Source: Pseudomonadota bacterium (GTDB lineage Bacteria > Myxococcota_A > Polyangia > Polyangiales > Polyangiaceae). Taken from it: a stretch of DNA of 64,000 nucleotides. This document shows positions 7,757 through 16,900 of this stretch, one piece after another; the first letter of the stretch is position 1; each line of letters starts with the position of its first letter. A program made the position numbers and the translations under genes. The DNA is taken from NCBI GenBank assembly GCA_023423895.1, contig JAFAER010000205.1, forward strand, positions 42,907-106,906, in the 5' to 3' direction. The notes beneath the pieces are model-generated. The model was not told the DNA's origin and ran no database searches. It saw only the letters and a list, made by a program, of their open reading frames with translations.

Positions 7757-8866
7757 GTGAGGCTCTTCGAACGCCATTGCGCCGCGCTCACGCGTACGAG
7801 CGGCTCGCTTCGGGCTCTCGGTTTCGTGGCGGCGACGATCATGGGTCTCGCCCTCCCTGGGTGCGCGGCCGAAGCACGCAATACGCAGGCGGTCTCGCCG
7901 TCCTCCGTCGTGTCCGCTCCGGAGGCGTCGGCCTCCGCGGACGACGCGCCCGTGTCGAAGTCATCGCAAGCTCCGGCCGTCACGCCGGTGGCCACGAACG
8001 AGAGCAACGGCAACACGGAGGCGACCGAGACGGAGGCTGTTTCCGTTCCGTCGACGGAGACCGTTCCGCGCGTCGAGCTGCCTCGTGGTGGGCGTGAGCT
8101 CTTTCCGGCACACCGTCTCGTCGGCTTCTGCGGAACACCCGGAGCACCTGCCCTCGGCAGGCTGGCGGGCAACCTCACCGCGAAGACGAAGCTCCTCGTT
8201 TCCTACGCGGACAAATACGCGCGTGGCCGCAAGGTGCTTCCCGTCTTCGAGCTCATCGCGGTGGTCGTGCAGGGTGCGCCGGGCAAAGACGGCAAATGGC
8301 GCCGTCGCGTGCCCGACTCGGTCGTCGACGACTACTTGAAGGCTACCCGTGCTGCGAAGGGGATCTTGCTCCTCAACATCCAGCCCGGCCACTCCGACTT
8401 CATGACGGAGGTGAAGGCGTTCGAGAAGTACCTGAAGCAGCCGGACGTCGGCGTCGCGCTCGATCCCGAGTGGGCGATGAAGGGCAAGCAGAAGCCCGGC
8501 GCTGTCTTCGGTCAGACGACGGGCTCGGTCATCAACGACGTTGCGGAGTACCTGTCCGGCCTCGTTGCCGCCGGCGACCTGCCGGAGAAGGCGCTCGTGT
8601 TCCACCAGGTCAACGGGCACGTCGTGAAGGACGAGTCGGTGCTCGCGGCCCATCCCGGGGTCGTCCTGATCAAGAGCGTCGACGGCCTCGGTCCGAAGGG
8701 CTCCAAGATCAAGACCTACAACTTCCTCGTGAAGGGGATGCCGTCGATGGTGCACGCCGGCTTCAAGCTGTTCTTCGACGAGGACAAGACGAACGGCGGC
8801 AAGCTCATGACCCCCGAGGATGTCCTCGGGCTCACGCCCGAGCCCGAATACGTCATGTACGAGTGA
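7757..8866 (+). CDS. Conserved lipoprotein, TIM-barrel-like, unknown function
   Basis: 369 residues from a GTG at 7757. The signal peptide is long, with lipobox LPGC near residue 36, followed by a Thr/Ser/Glu linker (about 37-105). The folded part starts at LVGFCGTPGAPALGRL. It includes FELIAVVVQG, ILLLNIQPGHSDF, VGVALDPEWAM, ALVFHQVN and VVLIKSVDG, a series of strands each ending in polar residues like a TIM barrel. I recall similar proteins in actinobacteria and myxobacteria annotated only as hypothetical lipoproteins. DPEW and HQ could be active-site residues of a glycoside-hydrolase-like fold, but that is speculation. Confidence 0.75.
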   Translation: MRLFERHCAALTRTSGSLRALGFVAATIMGLALPGCAAEARNTQAVSPSSVVSAPEASASADDAPVSKSSQAPAVTPVATNESNGNTEATETEAVSVPSTETVPRVELPRGGRELFPAHRLVGFCGTPGAPALGRLAGNLTAKTKLLVSYADKYARGRKVLPVFELIAVVVQGAPGKDGKWRRRVPDSVVDDYLKATRAAKGILLLNIQPGHSDFMTEVKAFEKYLKQPDVGVALDPEWAMKGKQKPGAVFGQTTGSVINDVAEYLSGLVAAGDLPEKALVFHQVNGHVVKDESVLAAHPGVVLIKSVDGLGPKGSKIKTYNFLVKGMPSMVHAGFKLFFDEDKTNGGKLMTPEDVLGLTPEPEYVMYE

Positions 8867-8950
8867 CGCCGCGGTAGCCGTTGTCAGGTGTCGCGCCGGT
8901 GCGGCTCCTTGTCACGGGCTGCGGTACGACCTCACTGCGATACTCCCAAG

Positions 8951-11900
8951 ATGCCGGGTCTGCCCGAACCCACAGCTGAACGTCACCTGCTCGACGGCGG
9001 TGGGGAGATGGGCGCCCTGATGCGCACGATCGACTGGTCGAAGACGGCCGTCGGTCCCGTCGACCGGTGGCCGCAGAGCCTCCGGACTGCGCTCAGCATC
9101 CTGCTCGATACCGGCTTTCCCATGTACATCGCGTGGGGCAAGGACTTCACGCAGTTCTACAACGACGGGTATCGGCCGATCCTCGGCTCCACGAAGCACC
9201 CTGCGGCGATGGGCATCAGCACCCGCGAGACCTTCGCGGAGATCTGGCACATCATCGGGCCGATGTTCGAAGGCGTCCTCCGCGGGACGCCCGTCACCGT
9301 GCGCGACTTCCTCCTGCCGCTCGACCGGCACGGCTTCGTCGAGGAGTGCTACTTCGACTTCTCGTACAGCCCGATCCGCGAGGAGTCGGGCGTCGTCGGC
9401 GGTGTCCTCGTCACCGTCAGCGAGACGACAGGTCGCGTGCTCGGCGCGCGGAGGCTCGAGACGTTGCGCGCCCTCGCAGCGCGGACGCAAAAGGCCGAGA
9501 GCGTCAACGGCGCCTGCACGCTCGCCGCCGAGGTGCTCGAGGGCAGCGCGCCCGACGTCCCGTTCGCGCTCATGTACCTGTTCGACGACGAACGTCGCTC
9601 CGCCGAGCTCGCCTGCGCGGCACACCTCGCGCCCGACTTGCCGCTGGCACCGTCGAAGGTCGCGGCCGACGCGGGAGGCCCGTGGCCGCTGTTCGACGTC
9701 GCGGCCAGAGGAGATGCGTGTGTCGTCGACGTCGATCCCTCTCTCTCGACGGACGGCGCCCTGCCTGCTGGGCGCGCATTCCTCGTGCCCATCCGTGCGC
9801 CGGGAGAAGAGCGCGCGAGCGGCGTCCTCGTCGCCGGCGTGAGCCCGCGGCTTCTGCTCGACGACGAGTACAAGAGCTTCCTCGGCCTCGTCTCGGGGCA
9901 GATCGGGAGCGGCATCGCGAGCGCGCGGTCGCTCGAGGAGGCCAAGGCGAGGGCGGCAGCGCTCGCGGAGATCGACCGCGCAAAGACGGCGTTTTTCAGC
10001 AACGTGAGCCACGAGTTCCGCACTCCGCTCACGCTGATGCTCGGACCGCTCGAAGATGCGCTCGCGACACACGACGGCGCCTTGGCGCGTCGTCCCGTCG
10101 AGATGATCCATCGGAACGGGCGGCGCCTGCTCAAGCTCGTCAACACGCTCCTCGACTTCGCACGCATCGAGGCGGGACGCGTGCAGGCGTCCTACCGTCC
10201 GACCGACCTCGCCACGTTGACGATGGATCTGGCGAGCGCGTTCCGATCCGCGATCGAGCGAGCCGGCCTCGTGTTCGACGTCCATTGCGAAGCGCTCCCC
10301 GAGCCGATCTACGTCGACCACGACATGTGGGAGAAGATCGTGCTCAACCTCCTCTCGAACGCGCTCAAGTTCACGTTCGAGGGAACGATCTCCGTCGGCC
10401 TCCGCTGGCGCGGCGGTCGCGCCGAGCTCGCGATCAGCGACACCGGCGCAGGCATCCCCGAGGAGGAGCTGCCTCGGCTCTTCGAGCGCTTCCATCGCAT
10501 CGAAGGGACGCCCTCGCGCACCCACGAAGGCTCGGGGATCGGCCTTGCGCTCGTCCAGGAGCTCGTTCGCCTGCACGGCGGCGAGATCGCGGCGGAGAGC
10601 GCGCAGGGAAAGGGGACGACGTTCACGATCTACGTCCCGGCGGGCACACGGCATCTACCGGCGGATCACATCGCGGAGGCGAAGACGGACGCGTCGAGGG
10701 CTACCGGAGCTGCCGTGTTCGTCGAGGAGGCGCTGCGCTGGTTGCCCGACGTGGGAAGAGGCGAGAGCCCCACGCCGCCGTCCGTCACCGAGCGACCGAC
10801 GACGACGGCCACGGCCGACCAGCAGCGCGTGCTCGTCGTGGACGACAACGCGGACATGCGCGAGTACCTCCGACGCATCCTGAGCCCGCGCTGGATCGTC
10901 GAGACAGCGCAGGACGGTCTGGCCGCGCTTCGCATGATCAAGGCGTCGGTGCCCGATCTCGTCATCACCGACGTGATGATGCCCACCCTCGACGGATTCG
11001 GGCTCCTCGAGGCGCTCCGGAAAGACCCACGCGCGCGCCGCGTGCCGGTGATCATGCTCTCCGCTCGTGCGGGGGAGGAGGCGCGTGCAGAGGGCCTGGA
11101 ATCGGGTGCCGACGACTACCTCGTGAAACCCTTCGTCGCGCGCGAGCTCCTCGCGCGTGTGGAGGCGCAGCTCGTGCGCGTCCGCATGCGGGAGCTCGAG
11201 GAGCAGCAAACGAAGCGCCTCACGACCATCTTCCAGCACGCTCCCGTCGGCATTGCGATCCTGCGCGGACCCGAGCACGTCTACGAGTTCGCGAACCGCG
11301 GGTACCTGGAGCTGGTCGGCGGGCGAGACGTCGTCGGCAAGCGGATCGCCGATGCGCTTCCCGAGCTCGAAGGTCAGGGCATCTTCGGTCTGCTCGACGA
11401 CGTCTTGCGGACGAAGGAGCCGTTCATCACGCAGAGCATCCCGGCGGTGATGAATCGCGGCCCGGGCGGTGCGCCGGAGAAGGGCTACTTCAACCTCGTC
11501 TACCAGCCGCTGCTGGAGAAGGACGGGACCGTCAGCGGTATCGTCGTGGTCGCCACCGACGTCACGGAGCTCGCGACGGCACGACGCGACGCAGAGGCCG
11601 CGAACCAAGCGAAGGACGAGTTCCTCGCGATCCTCGGGCACGAGCTCCGGAATCCGCTGGCGCCGATCCAGACGGCGTTGCAGCTCATGAAGCTCCGTGA
11701 CGGAAACACGCACGAGCGCGAGCGCACCGTCATCGAGCGTCAGGTCAAGCACCTCATCCGGCTCGTCGACGACCTCCTCGACGTGTCGCGACTGACGCGC
11801 GGAAAGATCGAGCTGACACGAGAGCGTATCGAGCTCGCCGACATCATTGCCAAGGCGATCGAGATGGCGAGCCCCCTCGTCGAGCAGCGCGGCCACGCGC

Positions 11901-12709
11901 TCCATGTGGACGTGCCGGGCACAGGGCTCATCGTCGATGGCGATGCCACGCGGCTCGCCCAGGTGTTCTCGAACCTCCTTACCAACGCGGCCAAGTACAC
12001 CGAGCCTCGTGGACGGATCGCGATCGCGGCGCGCGAGCACCAAGGCTCCGTCGTCGTCGACGTCACCGACTCCGGGATCGGCATCTCGCCGGAGATGGTC
12101 CCGCGCGTGTTCGAGCTCTTCGCCCAGGAACGTCAGAGCCTGGATCGATCGCTCGGCGGCCTCGGCCTTGGTCTCGCCGTCGTCGCGAACCTCGTGAAGC
12201 TGCACGGCGGATCGGTGTCGGCGCAGAGCGAAGGGCGCGGAATGGGCAGCCGGTTCACGGTGCGCCTGCCCCTCGCGAAGACCCGAAAGTCGACGCCGTC
12301 GCGCGAGACGCAGGCAGTGGCCGCGCAGACCAGCGCCGCTGCCGGCCGTCGAATCTTGATCGTCGACGACAATCGCGATGCGGCTCATCTGCTGGCGGAG
12401 TTCCTCGGTCTGCGTGGCTATCTCGTCGAGGTCGCGCACGACGGGCCGTCCGCCCTCGAGCTCGCGGCCTCCGTCCGTCCCGAGGTGGCGCTCCTCGACA
12501 TCGGCTTGCCTGGTATGACCGGCTACGAGCTCGCGGTCCGACTACGGGAGCGCCCCGACCTGAGCGGGATGAAGCTCGTCGCCGTCACTGGCTATGGCCA
12601 GCAGACGGACCGCATGCGCTCGCATGAGGCGGGCTTCGACGAACACCTCGTGAAGCCGCTCGACCTCGAAGCACTCCGCGTGCTGCTCGACCGGATGACA
12701 CGCCGCTAG
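8951..12709 (+). CDS. Hybrid sensor kinase: PAS-HK-REC-PAS-HK-REC
   Basis: 1252 residues from the ATG at 8951. Domains in order: an N-terminal PAS-like sensor (about 20-170); a GAF-like segment (about 180-330); HisKA with SHEFRTPL and phospho-acceptor H354; HATPase (GSGIGLALVQELVRLHGG); a receiver with D674 (VITDVMMP) and KPF; a second PAS (about 750-880); HisKA with GHELRNPL and H897; HATPase (LGGLGLGLAVVANLV); and a final receiver with D1183 (LLDIGLPG) and KPL. No transmembrane segments are seen, so it is a cytoplasmic phosphorelay protein with two complete kinase/receiver sets. No DNA-binding partner is encoded next to it. A short inverted repeat follows the stop. Confidence 0.93.
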   Translation: MPGLPEPTAERHLLDGGGEMGALMRTIDWSKTAVGPVDRWPQSLRTALSILLDTGFPMYIAWGKDFTQFYNDGYRPILGSTKHPAAMGISTRETFAEIWHIIGPMFEGVLRGTPVTVRDFLLPLDRHGFVEECYFDFSYSPIREESGVVGGVLVTVSETTGRVLGARRLETLRALAARTQKAESVNGACTLAAEVLEGSAPDVPFALMYLFDDERRSAELACAAHLAPDLPLAPSKVAADAGGPWPLFDVAARGDACVVDVDPSLSTDGALPAGRAFLVPIRAPGEERASGVLVAGVSPRLLLDDEYKSFLGLVSGQIGSGIASARSLEEAKARAAALAEIDRAKTAFFSNVSHEFRTPLTLMLGPLEDALATHDGALARRPVEMIHRNGRRLLKLVNTLLDFARIEAGRVQASYRPTDLATLTMDLASAFRSAIERAGLVFDVHCEALPEPIYVDHDMWEKIVLNLLSNALKFTFEGTISVGLRWRGGRAELAISDTGAGIPEEELPRLFERFHRIEGTPSRTHEGSGIGLALVQELVRLHGGEIAAESAQGKGTTFTIYVPAGTRHLPADHIAEAKTDASRATGAAVFVEEALRWLPDVGRGESPTPPSVTERPTTTATADQQRVLVVDDNADMREYLRRILSPRWIVETAQDGLAALRMIKASVPDLVITDVMMPTLDGFGLLEALRKDPRARRVPVIMLSARAGEEARAEGLESGADDYLVKPFVARELLARVEAQLVRVRMRELEEQQTKRLTTIFQHAPVGIAILRGPEHVYEFANRGYLELVGGRDVVGKRIADALPELEGQGIFGLLDDVLRTKEPFITQSIPAVMNRGPGGAPEKGYFNLVYQPLLEKDGTVSGIVVVATDVTELATARRDAEAANQAKDEFLAILGHELRNPLAPIQTALQLMKLRDGNTHERERTVIERQVKHLIRLVDDLLDVSRLTRGKIELTRERIELADIIAKAIEMASPLVEQRGHALHVDVPGTGLIVDGDATRLAQVFSNLLTNAAKYTEPRGRIAIAAREHQGSVVVDVTDSGIGISPEMVPRVFELFAQERQSLDRSLGGLGLGLAVVANLVKLHGGSVSAQSEGRGMGSRFTVRLPLAKTRKSTPSRETQAVAAQTSAAAGRRILIVDDNRDAAHLLAEFLGLRGYLVEVAHDGPSALELAASVRPEVALLDIGLPGMTGYELAVRLRERPDLSGMKLVAVTGYGQQTDRMRSHEAGFDEHLVKPLDLEALRVLLDRMTRR

Positions 12710-12715
12710 CGGCAA

Positions 12716-12731
12716 CGGGTCGTCCGACCCG
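12716..12731. terminator. Short inverted repeat between convergent genes
   Basis: CGGGTCG-TC-CGACCCG, a 7-bp perfect inverted repeat, sits in the 36-nt gap between the hybrid kinase stop (12709) and the convergent lipoprotein stop (12746). It is plausible as a terminator stem, but there is no U-tract. Confidence 0.4.
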
Positions 12732-12745
12732 CATGCTCTGCTTCG

Positions 12746-13399
12746 TCACTGATTCGGTCCGGTGAGCGCGACCTCTGCATTCAGCGACCAATCGAGCGGC
12801 GCGCCGATGTCGATGCGTTTCCATTCGAGCTGCGCGCGGGGGTTGCCGCCATCACTCGAGGGCGTCAGGATCAGCTTCGCCCTCGGCTCGTTCGTCGACG
12901 CCGGCGTCAACGAGATGCCACCTCCCGTCGATGGCTGTCCCCCGCCGAAGCTGTACGTGTGGACGTGCGTGGGGATCACGGACTGGCCACATTCCGATAC
13001 CGTCGTCTCCTTGAACGTCCCCTCCACGGTGCTCGACGTGATGACGCCATTGGCATCGCGTGTGATCGACACCTCGACGTCCGTGAATTGCACCGCGTAC
13101 GTGCAGTAGCCGCTGCCCCCGAACGTGACGACGGGCGTCGCGGGTAGCGCGCCCGTCCACGTGGTGGGTCGGTTCGAGGCCGGCGGTGTCTCGGGTCGTG
13201 GCTCTCGATCCGGGTCGCTCCGTCCGCTCTCGCGGCCTGGCTCGCCTCGCCCCTTCGACTTCTTCGAGCGGCTGTCCTGCTCGTCGAGGTCTTCGACTTC
13301 GAAAGGAGCCGGAGGCTCGATGGTCGGCGCGCATGCACCCGCAAGGGCCGAGCAGAGGACGAAGAGCATCGATGCGATTCGCGTCTTCGCGGCGGGCAT
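12746..13399 (-). CDS. Hypothetical lipoprotein
   Basis: 217 residues. Signal peptide with lipobox AGAC at about residue 23, a highly charged linker (SKKSKGRGEPGRESGRSD, residues about 44-70), then a beta-rich domain of about 130 residues. That domain has a Cys pair (YCTYAVQFTDVEVSI and VSECGQSVIP) and Thr-rich strands. No family recognised. It is convergent with the hybrid kinase. The 182 nt between its start and the next stop (13582) show no other gene. Confidence 0.75.
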   Translation of the reverse strand: MPAAKTRIASMLFVLCSALAGACAPTIEPPAPFEVEDLDEQDSRSKKSKGRGEPGRESGRSDPDREPRPETPPASNRPTTWTGALPATPVVTFGGSGYCTYAVQFTDVEVSITRDANGVITSSTVEGTFKETTVSECGQSVIPTHVHTYSFGGGQPSTGGGISLTPASTNEPRAKLILTPSSDGGNPRAQLEWKRIDIGAPLDWSLNAEVALTGPNQ

Positions 13400-13581
13400 G
13401 CTCCGCCCACAAGCAGGCTTCGCGCCGAACGGGATCCCGCTGAAGTCGCGTGTTCCGGATCCGGCGTCGGCGTGGGTGGAGGAAGAAGCTGGTCACGGGA
13501 GTGTTCTCGCCCCCGACGCGCGCCGAGGCCGTCTGCCGCGACCGGCGCCGCCAACCGACGCCGCGGGGCAGAGCGCTGGCG

Positions 13582-14103
13582 CTACGCCGACCGGGCGCTG
13601 AAGCGAGCCTCGAGCTTCCGAAGCTGGCTCTCCCAACCCATGGTCGCCATCTTCGTCCAGTGCGCGTCGTGCATCACGTCGACCGTGATGACCATGCGCA
13701 CGAGGTCGCCCTCTGCGAAGAGCTCCATCACGGCCGTGGTGTCATAGGGCTCCACGCCCGGCAAGAAGTCGATGAGGCTCGTGATCGCCAGCCGCTCGAG
13801 ATGCCTCACTTCCGCAAACGTGGAGCGCGTCGGATGCGACGTGGGCTGGCCCATCTCTTTCATCGCCGCGATCTGCTCGGGTGCGTCGGCGATCATGTCG
13901 TAGCGGAGCGCTCCGCCGACCCGCACGTCGATCTCCTGCACCTCGACGCGAAATCCTTCGGGGCCCCACCAGGATTCGAAGCCGTCCTTGGTCGTCCACA
14001 GGTCCCAGACCTCTTCGCGCGTGGCGCGGAACCTCCGCTCGAGGACAACGGTCTGCTTGGTGCTCGCGGTGCGCGTGCTCGTGCTCTGGTTCTGGGTCGT
14101 CAT
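13582..14103 (-). CDS. SRPBCC (AHSA1-like) domain protein
   Basis: 173 residues from the ATG at 14103, preceded by GAGGAAGG. It contains the classic SRPBCC/AHSA1 opening RRFRATREEVWDLWTTKDGFESWWGPEGF and later GGALRYDM, so it is a START-like hydrophobic-cavity fold protein. The gene overlaps the upstream ArsR-type regulator by 4 nt (14100-14103). ArsR-SRPBCC pairs are a common bacterial two-gene unit in which the regulator controls the pair; the ligand is unknown. The usual family length (about 140-170) fits, so the gene appears intact. Confidence 0.9.
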   Translation of the reverse strand: MTTQNQSTSTRTASTKQTVVLERRFRATREEVWDLWTTKDGFESWWGPEGFRVEVQEIDVRVGGALRYDMIADAPEQIAAMKEMGQPTSHPTRSTFAEVRHLERLAITSLIDFLPGVEPYDTTAVMELFAEGDLVRMVITVDVMHDAHWTKMATMGWESQLRKLEARFSARSA

Positions 14104-14465
14104 GGGTCCTTCCTCTTTTCCTTCGCGTCGTCGTCTCGTGTCTTGGAGCTGGCTTTCTTTCGCTTCTCGAGCGCCGCATCGAACCGATCGAGCCGCGCTT
14201 CCCAGACGCCGCGGTACTTCGCGAGCCACTCCTCGATCTCGCGGAAGGGCTGAGCACGAAGCGAATAGAAGTGCTTCTGGCCGTCGGCCCTCATCGCGAC
14301 GAACCCCGCCTCGGAGAGGATCCGCAGGTGGCGTGAGACGCCGGACTGATGGATCTCGACCCGGTCGACGATCTCGCCGACCTGGAGCTCACCCTGTCGC
14401 AACGCATCGATCACCCGCCGACGCGTCGGGTCGGCGAGCGTCTGGAAGACAGCGTCAATATGCAC
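14100..14465 (-). CDS. ArsR-family winged-helix regulator
   Basis: 121 residues from a GTG at 14465 (an ATG at 14543 would add 26 residues that look like promoter DNA). The winged helix is clear: FQTLADPTRRRVIDALRQGE, VGEIVDRVEIHQSGVSRHLRIL and the wing MRADGQKHFYSL. It has no Cys pair, so it is unlikely to sense metals; it belongs to the type paired with SRPBCC proteins. The C-terminus is Lys/Arg/Asp-rich. It is divergent from the lipoprotein at 14542. Confidence 0.88.
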   Translation of the reverse strand: MHIDAVFQTLADPTRRRVIDALRQGELQVGEIVDRVEIHQSGVSRHLRILSEAGFVAMRADGQKHFYSLRAQPFREIEEWLAKYRGVWEARLDRFDAALEKRKKASSKTRDDDAKEKRKDP

Positions 14466-14502
14466 AGAGATGTATATGCATCTTGGTGCATTCACAGTCA
14501 AG
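14458..14502. promoter_or_regulatory. TGCAT-rich candidate operator
   Basis: The 76-nt divergent region contains clustered TGCA/ATGCA elements, including the palindrome ATATGCAT and a second TGCAT, overlapping the start of the ArsR gene. Spacing suits autoregulation by that repressor; assignment is inference from position and dyad symmetry only. Confidence 0.35.
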
Positions 14503-14541
14503 GGCGCGCTCGACGGCGAGCCTCGGTGTAGAAATGGAGCC

Positions 14542-15960
14542 ATGCGTCAGCTCCCCCTCGTCAGCGTGGTCCTGTGCGCGTGCGGCGCGATCGCTGTCGA
14601 TCCGTCGTCGTCGCCGGCGCGCGACGAAGCAGACGCCGCCGCAGATTCAGGGGTGGGCCAAGCGCCGGATCCAGTGAGGCCCGAGTCTCGCGACTGCCGC
14701 CCAGCGACCGACGCGGTCGAACCCGCTGGTCCGGTATCGCTACCGCCGGGCGTGACGGCCGACTTCGCCGTACGAGGCGTTCGACCCGTCATCGCGGTGT
14801 CCCCGAACGGTGATGCCGTGGTTGTGTGGCATGACGCGGGCCATGTTCGAGTCCGGCTGTACCGCGACTCGCGCTGGCTCGACGTCGAGACGATCACGTC
14901 ACCGGATGGGTGGTCCAGATACTCCGACGGCACACCGAAGGTCGCCATGCGAGCAGATGGCACCGTCGTCGTCGCCTACAACGAGTCGCCCAGCAACTCT
15001 CACAACGTCGTGTGCACGCGAGAGCGAGACGCGAACGGCACCTGGTCGATGGTCTCGACGCTCGCGGTCACGGGGATCGGTTCGTGGCAGGAGCCTTCGC
15101 CGCCGATCTTCATGCTCGCTGCGGATGGCGCAGGCAACATCACCGCGCTGGTCGACGCCGAACCAACGAACGGCGGTCTTCTCGCGTTTCGAGCGCCTGC
15201 AGGGAGCGGTTTCGGCGCGGCGTCTCCTCTGACGAGGGAAGCGGTGAGGGACTTCACGTTCGCGGTGAACGCGAGCGGCGAAGCGCTCGTGGTGTGGTCC
15301 GAAGGCGGGCCTGTCATCGGCACGGCAAAAGCCGCCGCCTTCTCGCCCGCCGCAGGCTGGGGCGCCACGGAAGGACCCATCGACGTCGGGCTCGCCAGCT
15401 TGAGCGCCACCGCCGAACACGATGGATCGATGAGTGTGCTCGGCGCTCGATATTCCGAAGATGGCAGTGTTCGCGTCGAGGCCGCGACGCGCGCGCGCGA
15501 CGGTGCCTGGAGCGTGCCGACCGATCTCGCGGATCTCCCCGCATCGTCTGCACGGATCGCGAGCGATGACCTTGGCCGCGCGCTGGTGGCGGGTGGCCGC
15601 TGGATCTCCGAATGCACGGTCACGAGCGTAGTGATGCGCCGCGACGCGACCGGAACCTGGGGAGCAGCCGAGTCCATCCCGGGCGCGCCGCCGAGCGGGA
15701 CGATGATCGGCGAGATCGCGCTCTCGCGAAGTGGCCACGGCTTGGTGGCGTGGCAGGGCAAGAAGCTCTCGAATGGCAGCTGCGTCAACGAGGGCATGCA
15801 CCTGTCCTGGCTCTCGCCGGAAGGAGCGTGGTCGCCCCCGATGCTCCTCGACTCGGAGACCGATAGCCATCCGACCCTCGCGCTCACGCCGTCAGGCAGA
15901 GCACTGGTCGCGTGGTCGCGCGGAGATCGCGTCCTCGCGCGCTGGGTCGACCCGCCCTGA
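14542..15960 (+). CDS. Beta-propeller-like lipoprotein
   Basis: 472 residues from the ATG at 14542 (GGAG upstream). Signal peptide ends around VVLCAC; an Asp/Ala/Ser linker follows. The body has about seven recurring units of the form A-x-x-x-x-G-x-(A/V)-x-V-(V/A)-W or variants, for example VSPNGDAVVVWHD, MRADGTVVVAYNE, VNASGEALVVWSE, DDLGRALVAGG, LSRSGHGLVAWQG and LTPSGRALVAWSR. This suggests a repeated four-strand blade fold. It is probably displayed on the cell surface. No catalytic motif is visible. Confidence 0.78.
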   Translation: MRQLPLVSVVLCACGAIAVDPSSSPARDEADAAADSGVGQAPDPVRPESRDCRPATDAVEPAGPVSLPPGVTADFAVRGVRPVIAVSPNGDAVVVWHDAGHVRVRLYRDSRWLDVETITSPDGWSRYSDGTPKVAMRADGTVVVAYNESPSNSHNVVCTRERDANGTWSMVSTLAVTGIGSWQEPSPPIFMLAADGAGNITALVDAEPTNGGLLAFRAPAGSGFGAASPLTREAVRDFTFAVNASGEALVVWSEGGPVIGTAKAAAFSPAAGWGATEGPIDVGLASLSATAEHDGSMSVLGARYSEDGSVRVEAATRARDGAWSVPTDLADLPASSARIASDDLGRALVAGGRWISECTVTSVVMRRDATGTWGAAESIPGAPPSGTMIGEIALSRSGHGLVAWQGKKLSNGSCVNEGMHLSWLSPEGAWSPPMLLDSETDSHPTLALTPSGRALVAWSRGDRVLARWVDPP

Positions 15961-16003
15961 GTCATCGCCGCTGCCTTCGACCGCTCTCGGCTTGCACGGC
16001 TAC

Positions 16004-16019
16004 TTCGAAAGTATTAGAA
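16004..16019. promoter_or_regulatory. ArsR operator 1
   Basis: TTCGAA-AGTA-TTAGAA, a near-perfect dyad 8 nt before the arsR start codon. It matches the element at 16371-16386 in sequence and spacing, so both are likely bound by the ArsR encoded at 16028. Confidence 0.7.
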
Positions 16020-16027
16020 GTAAGCGC

Positions 16028-16345
16028 GTGACCGCGAAGCTCGAACGACACGCCGAACAGCTGGGAGCTCTCGGGCACCCTGTTCGGCTTCGCGTCCTTC
16101 GCTTCGTCGTCCAGTCTGGTCCGGACGGCTCAGCAGCGGGAGACATCCAGGCTCATGTGGACATGCCGGCCTCGACGCTGAGCCACCACTTGAAGCGGCT
16201 GGTGGATGCGGGCTTGCTCTCGACCCGCACCGAAGGGACGTTCCACTACTACGCGGCGAACTACGTCGCGCTCCGTGGACTCACGGACTACCTCTGGGAA
16301 GACTGCTGCAAGCGGGGCAATCCCGGCCGCGGTTCCTGCTGCTGA
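16028..16345 (+). CDS. arsR: Arsenic-responsive ArsR repressor
   Basis: 105 residues from a GTG at 16028. Winged helix: LGALGHPVRLRVLRFVVQ, MPASTLSHHLKRLVDAG and wing TRTEGTFHYYAAN. The C-terminus carries two Cys pairs (EDCCKRGNPGRGSCC), a plausible As(III) site as in ArsR proteins that bind arsenite through C-terminal cysteines. It heads arsI-acr3-arsC. The dyads before arsR and before arsI predict autorepression and induction by arsenite. The longer in-frame reading upstream belongs to the frame of the previous gene's shadow and lacks signals. Confidence 0.93.
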   Translation: MTAKLERHAEQLGALGHPVRLRVLRFVVQSGPDGSAAGDIQAHVDMPASTLSHHLKRLVDAGLLSTRTEGTFHYYAANYVALRGLTDYLWEDCCKRGNPGRGSCC

Positions 16346-16370
16346 TCCGGCTCTTTTTTTTGCCCGTTGG

Positions 16371-16386
16371 TTCGAAATTATTCGAA
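16371..16386. promoter_or_regulatory. ArsR operator 2 upstream of arsI
   Basis: TTCGAAATTATTCGAA, an almost perfect dyad (TTCGAA-N4-TTCGAA), lies 11 nt upstream of the arsI ATG and overlaps its ribosome site AAGGAGAA. It matches operator 1 before arsR and suggests a second regulated promoter inside the operon. Confidence 0.7.
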
Positions 16387-16397
16387 GGAGAAAGCCC

Positions 16398-16880
16398 ATG
16401 AACATCCTGAAGCCTCACGTCTCGCTCAACGTTTCGAACATCGACGCGTCCGTTGCCTTCTACGAGAAAGCGTTCGGGGTGCAGGCGACGAAGCGCCGCC
16501 CCGGCTACGCGAAGTTCGATCTCGTCTCTCCGTCGCTGAACCTGACGATGCAGGAAGCGCCGCGGACCGGGGTGAACGCCAGTCACTTCGGCGTGCAGGT
16601 CGCGTCGAGCGAGGACGTCGCGGCGGCATGGACCCGCTTCAAGGAAGCGGGGCTCGTCACGAAGACGGAGGACGACACGTCGTGCTGCTACGCGCTGCAA
16701 GACAAGGTCTGGGTGCAGGACCCCGACGGCAACGCCTGGGAGGTCTTCGTGGTGAAGGGCGACACCGACGAGATGGGCACCGGCCTCCCTGAGATGAGCA
16801 CGTCCGGAGCATGCTGCGTCCCGGAGATCAAAGGCTCTGAACCTGTCGCCCCGACCGCGAAGAAGTCCTGCTGCGGCTGA
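16398..16880 (+). CDS. arsI: ArsI/CadI-family VOC-fold protein (organoarsenical C-As lyase candidate)
   Basis: 160 residues, ATG at 16398 with AAGGAGAA upstream. Vicinal-oxygen-chelate fold: PHVSLNVSNIDASVAFYEKAF at the start, ASHFGVQV in the middle, DPDGNAWEVF at the end. Likely Fe(II) ligands are H7, H63 and E115, and the vicinal pair C96-C97 (TSCCYAL) matches the trivalent-arsenical site of ArsI, which cleaves carbon-arsenic bonds of methylarsenite and aromatic arsenicals. The C-terminal extension adds two more Cys pairs (ACC and SCC). CadI-type proteins share the motif, but the arsenic operon favours ArsI. Confidence 0.9.
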   Translation: MNILKPHVSLNVSNIDASVAFYEKAFGVQATKRRPGYAKFDLVSPSLNLTMQEAPRTGVNASHFGVQVASSEDVAAAWTRFKEAGLVTKTEDDTSCCYALQDKVWVQDPDGNAWEVFVVKGDTDEMGTGLPEMSTSGACCVPEIKGSEPVAPTAKKSCCG

Positions 16881-16900
16881 CGCCCGGACGTGAGCACGAC

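Noticed and set aside
8912..10654. 580-aa minus-strand open frame opposite the hybrid kinase
   Set aside because: Composition is typical of antisense shadows in high-GC DNA; the plus strand carries complete kinase motifs.
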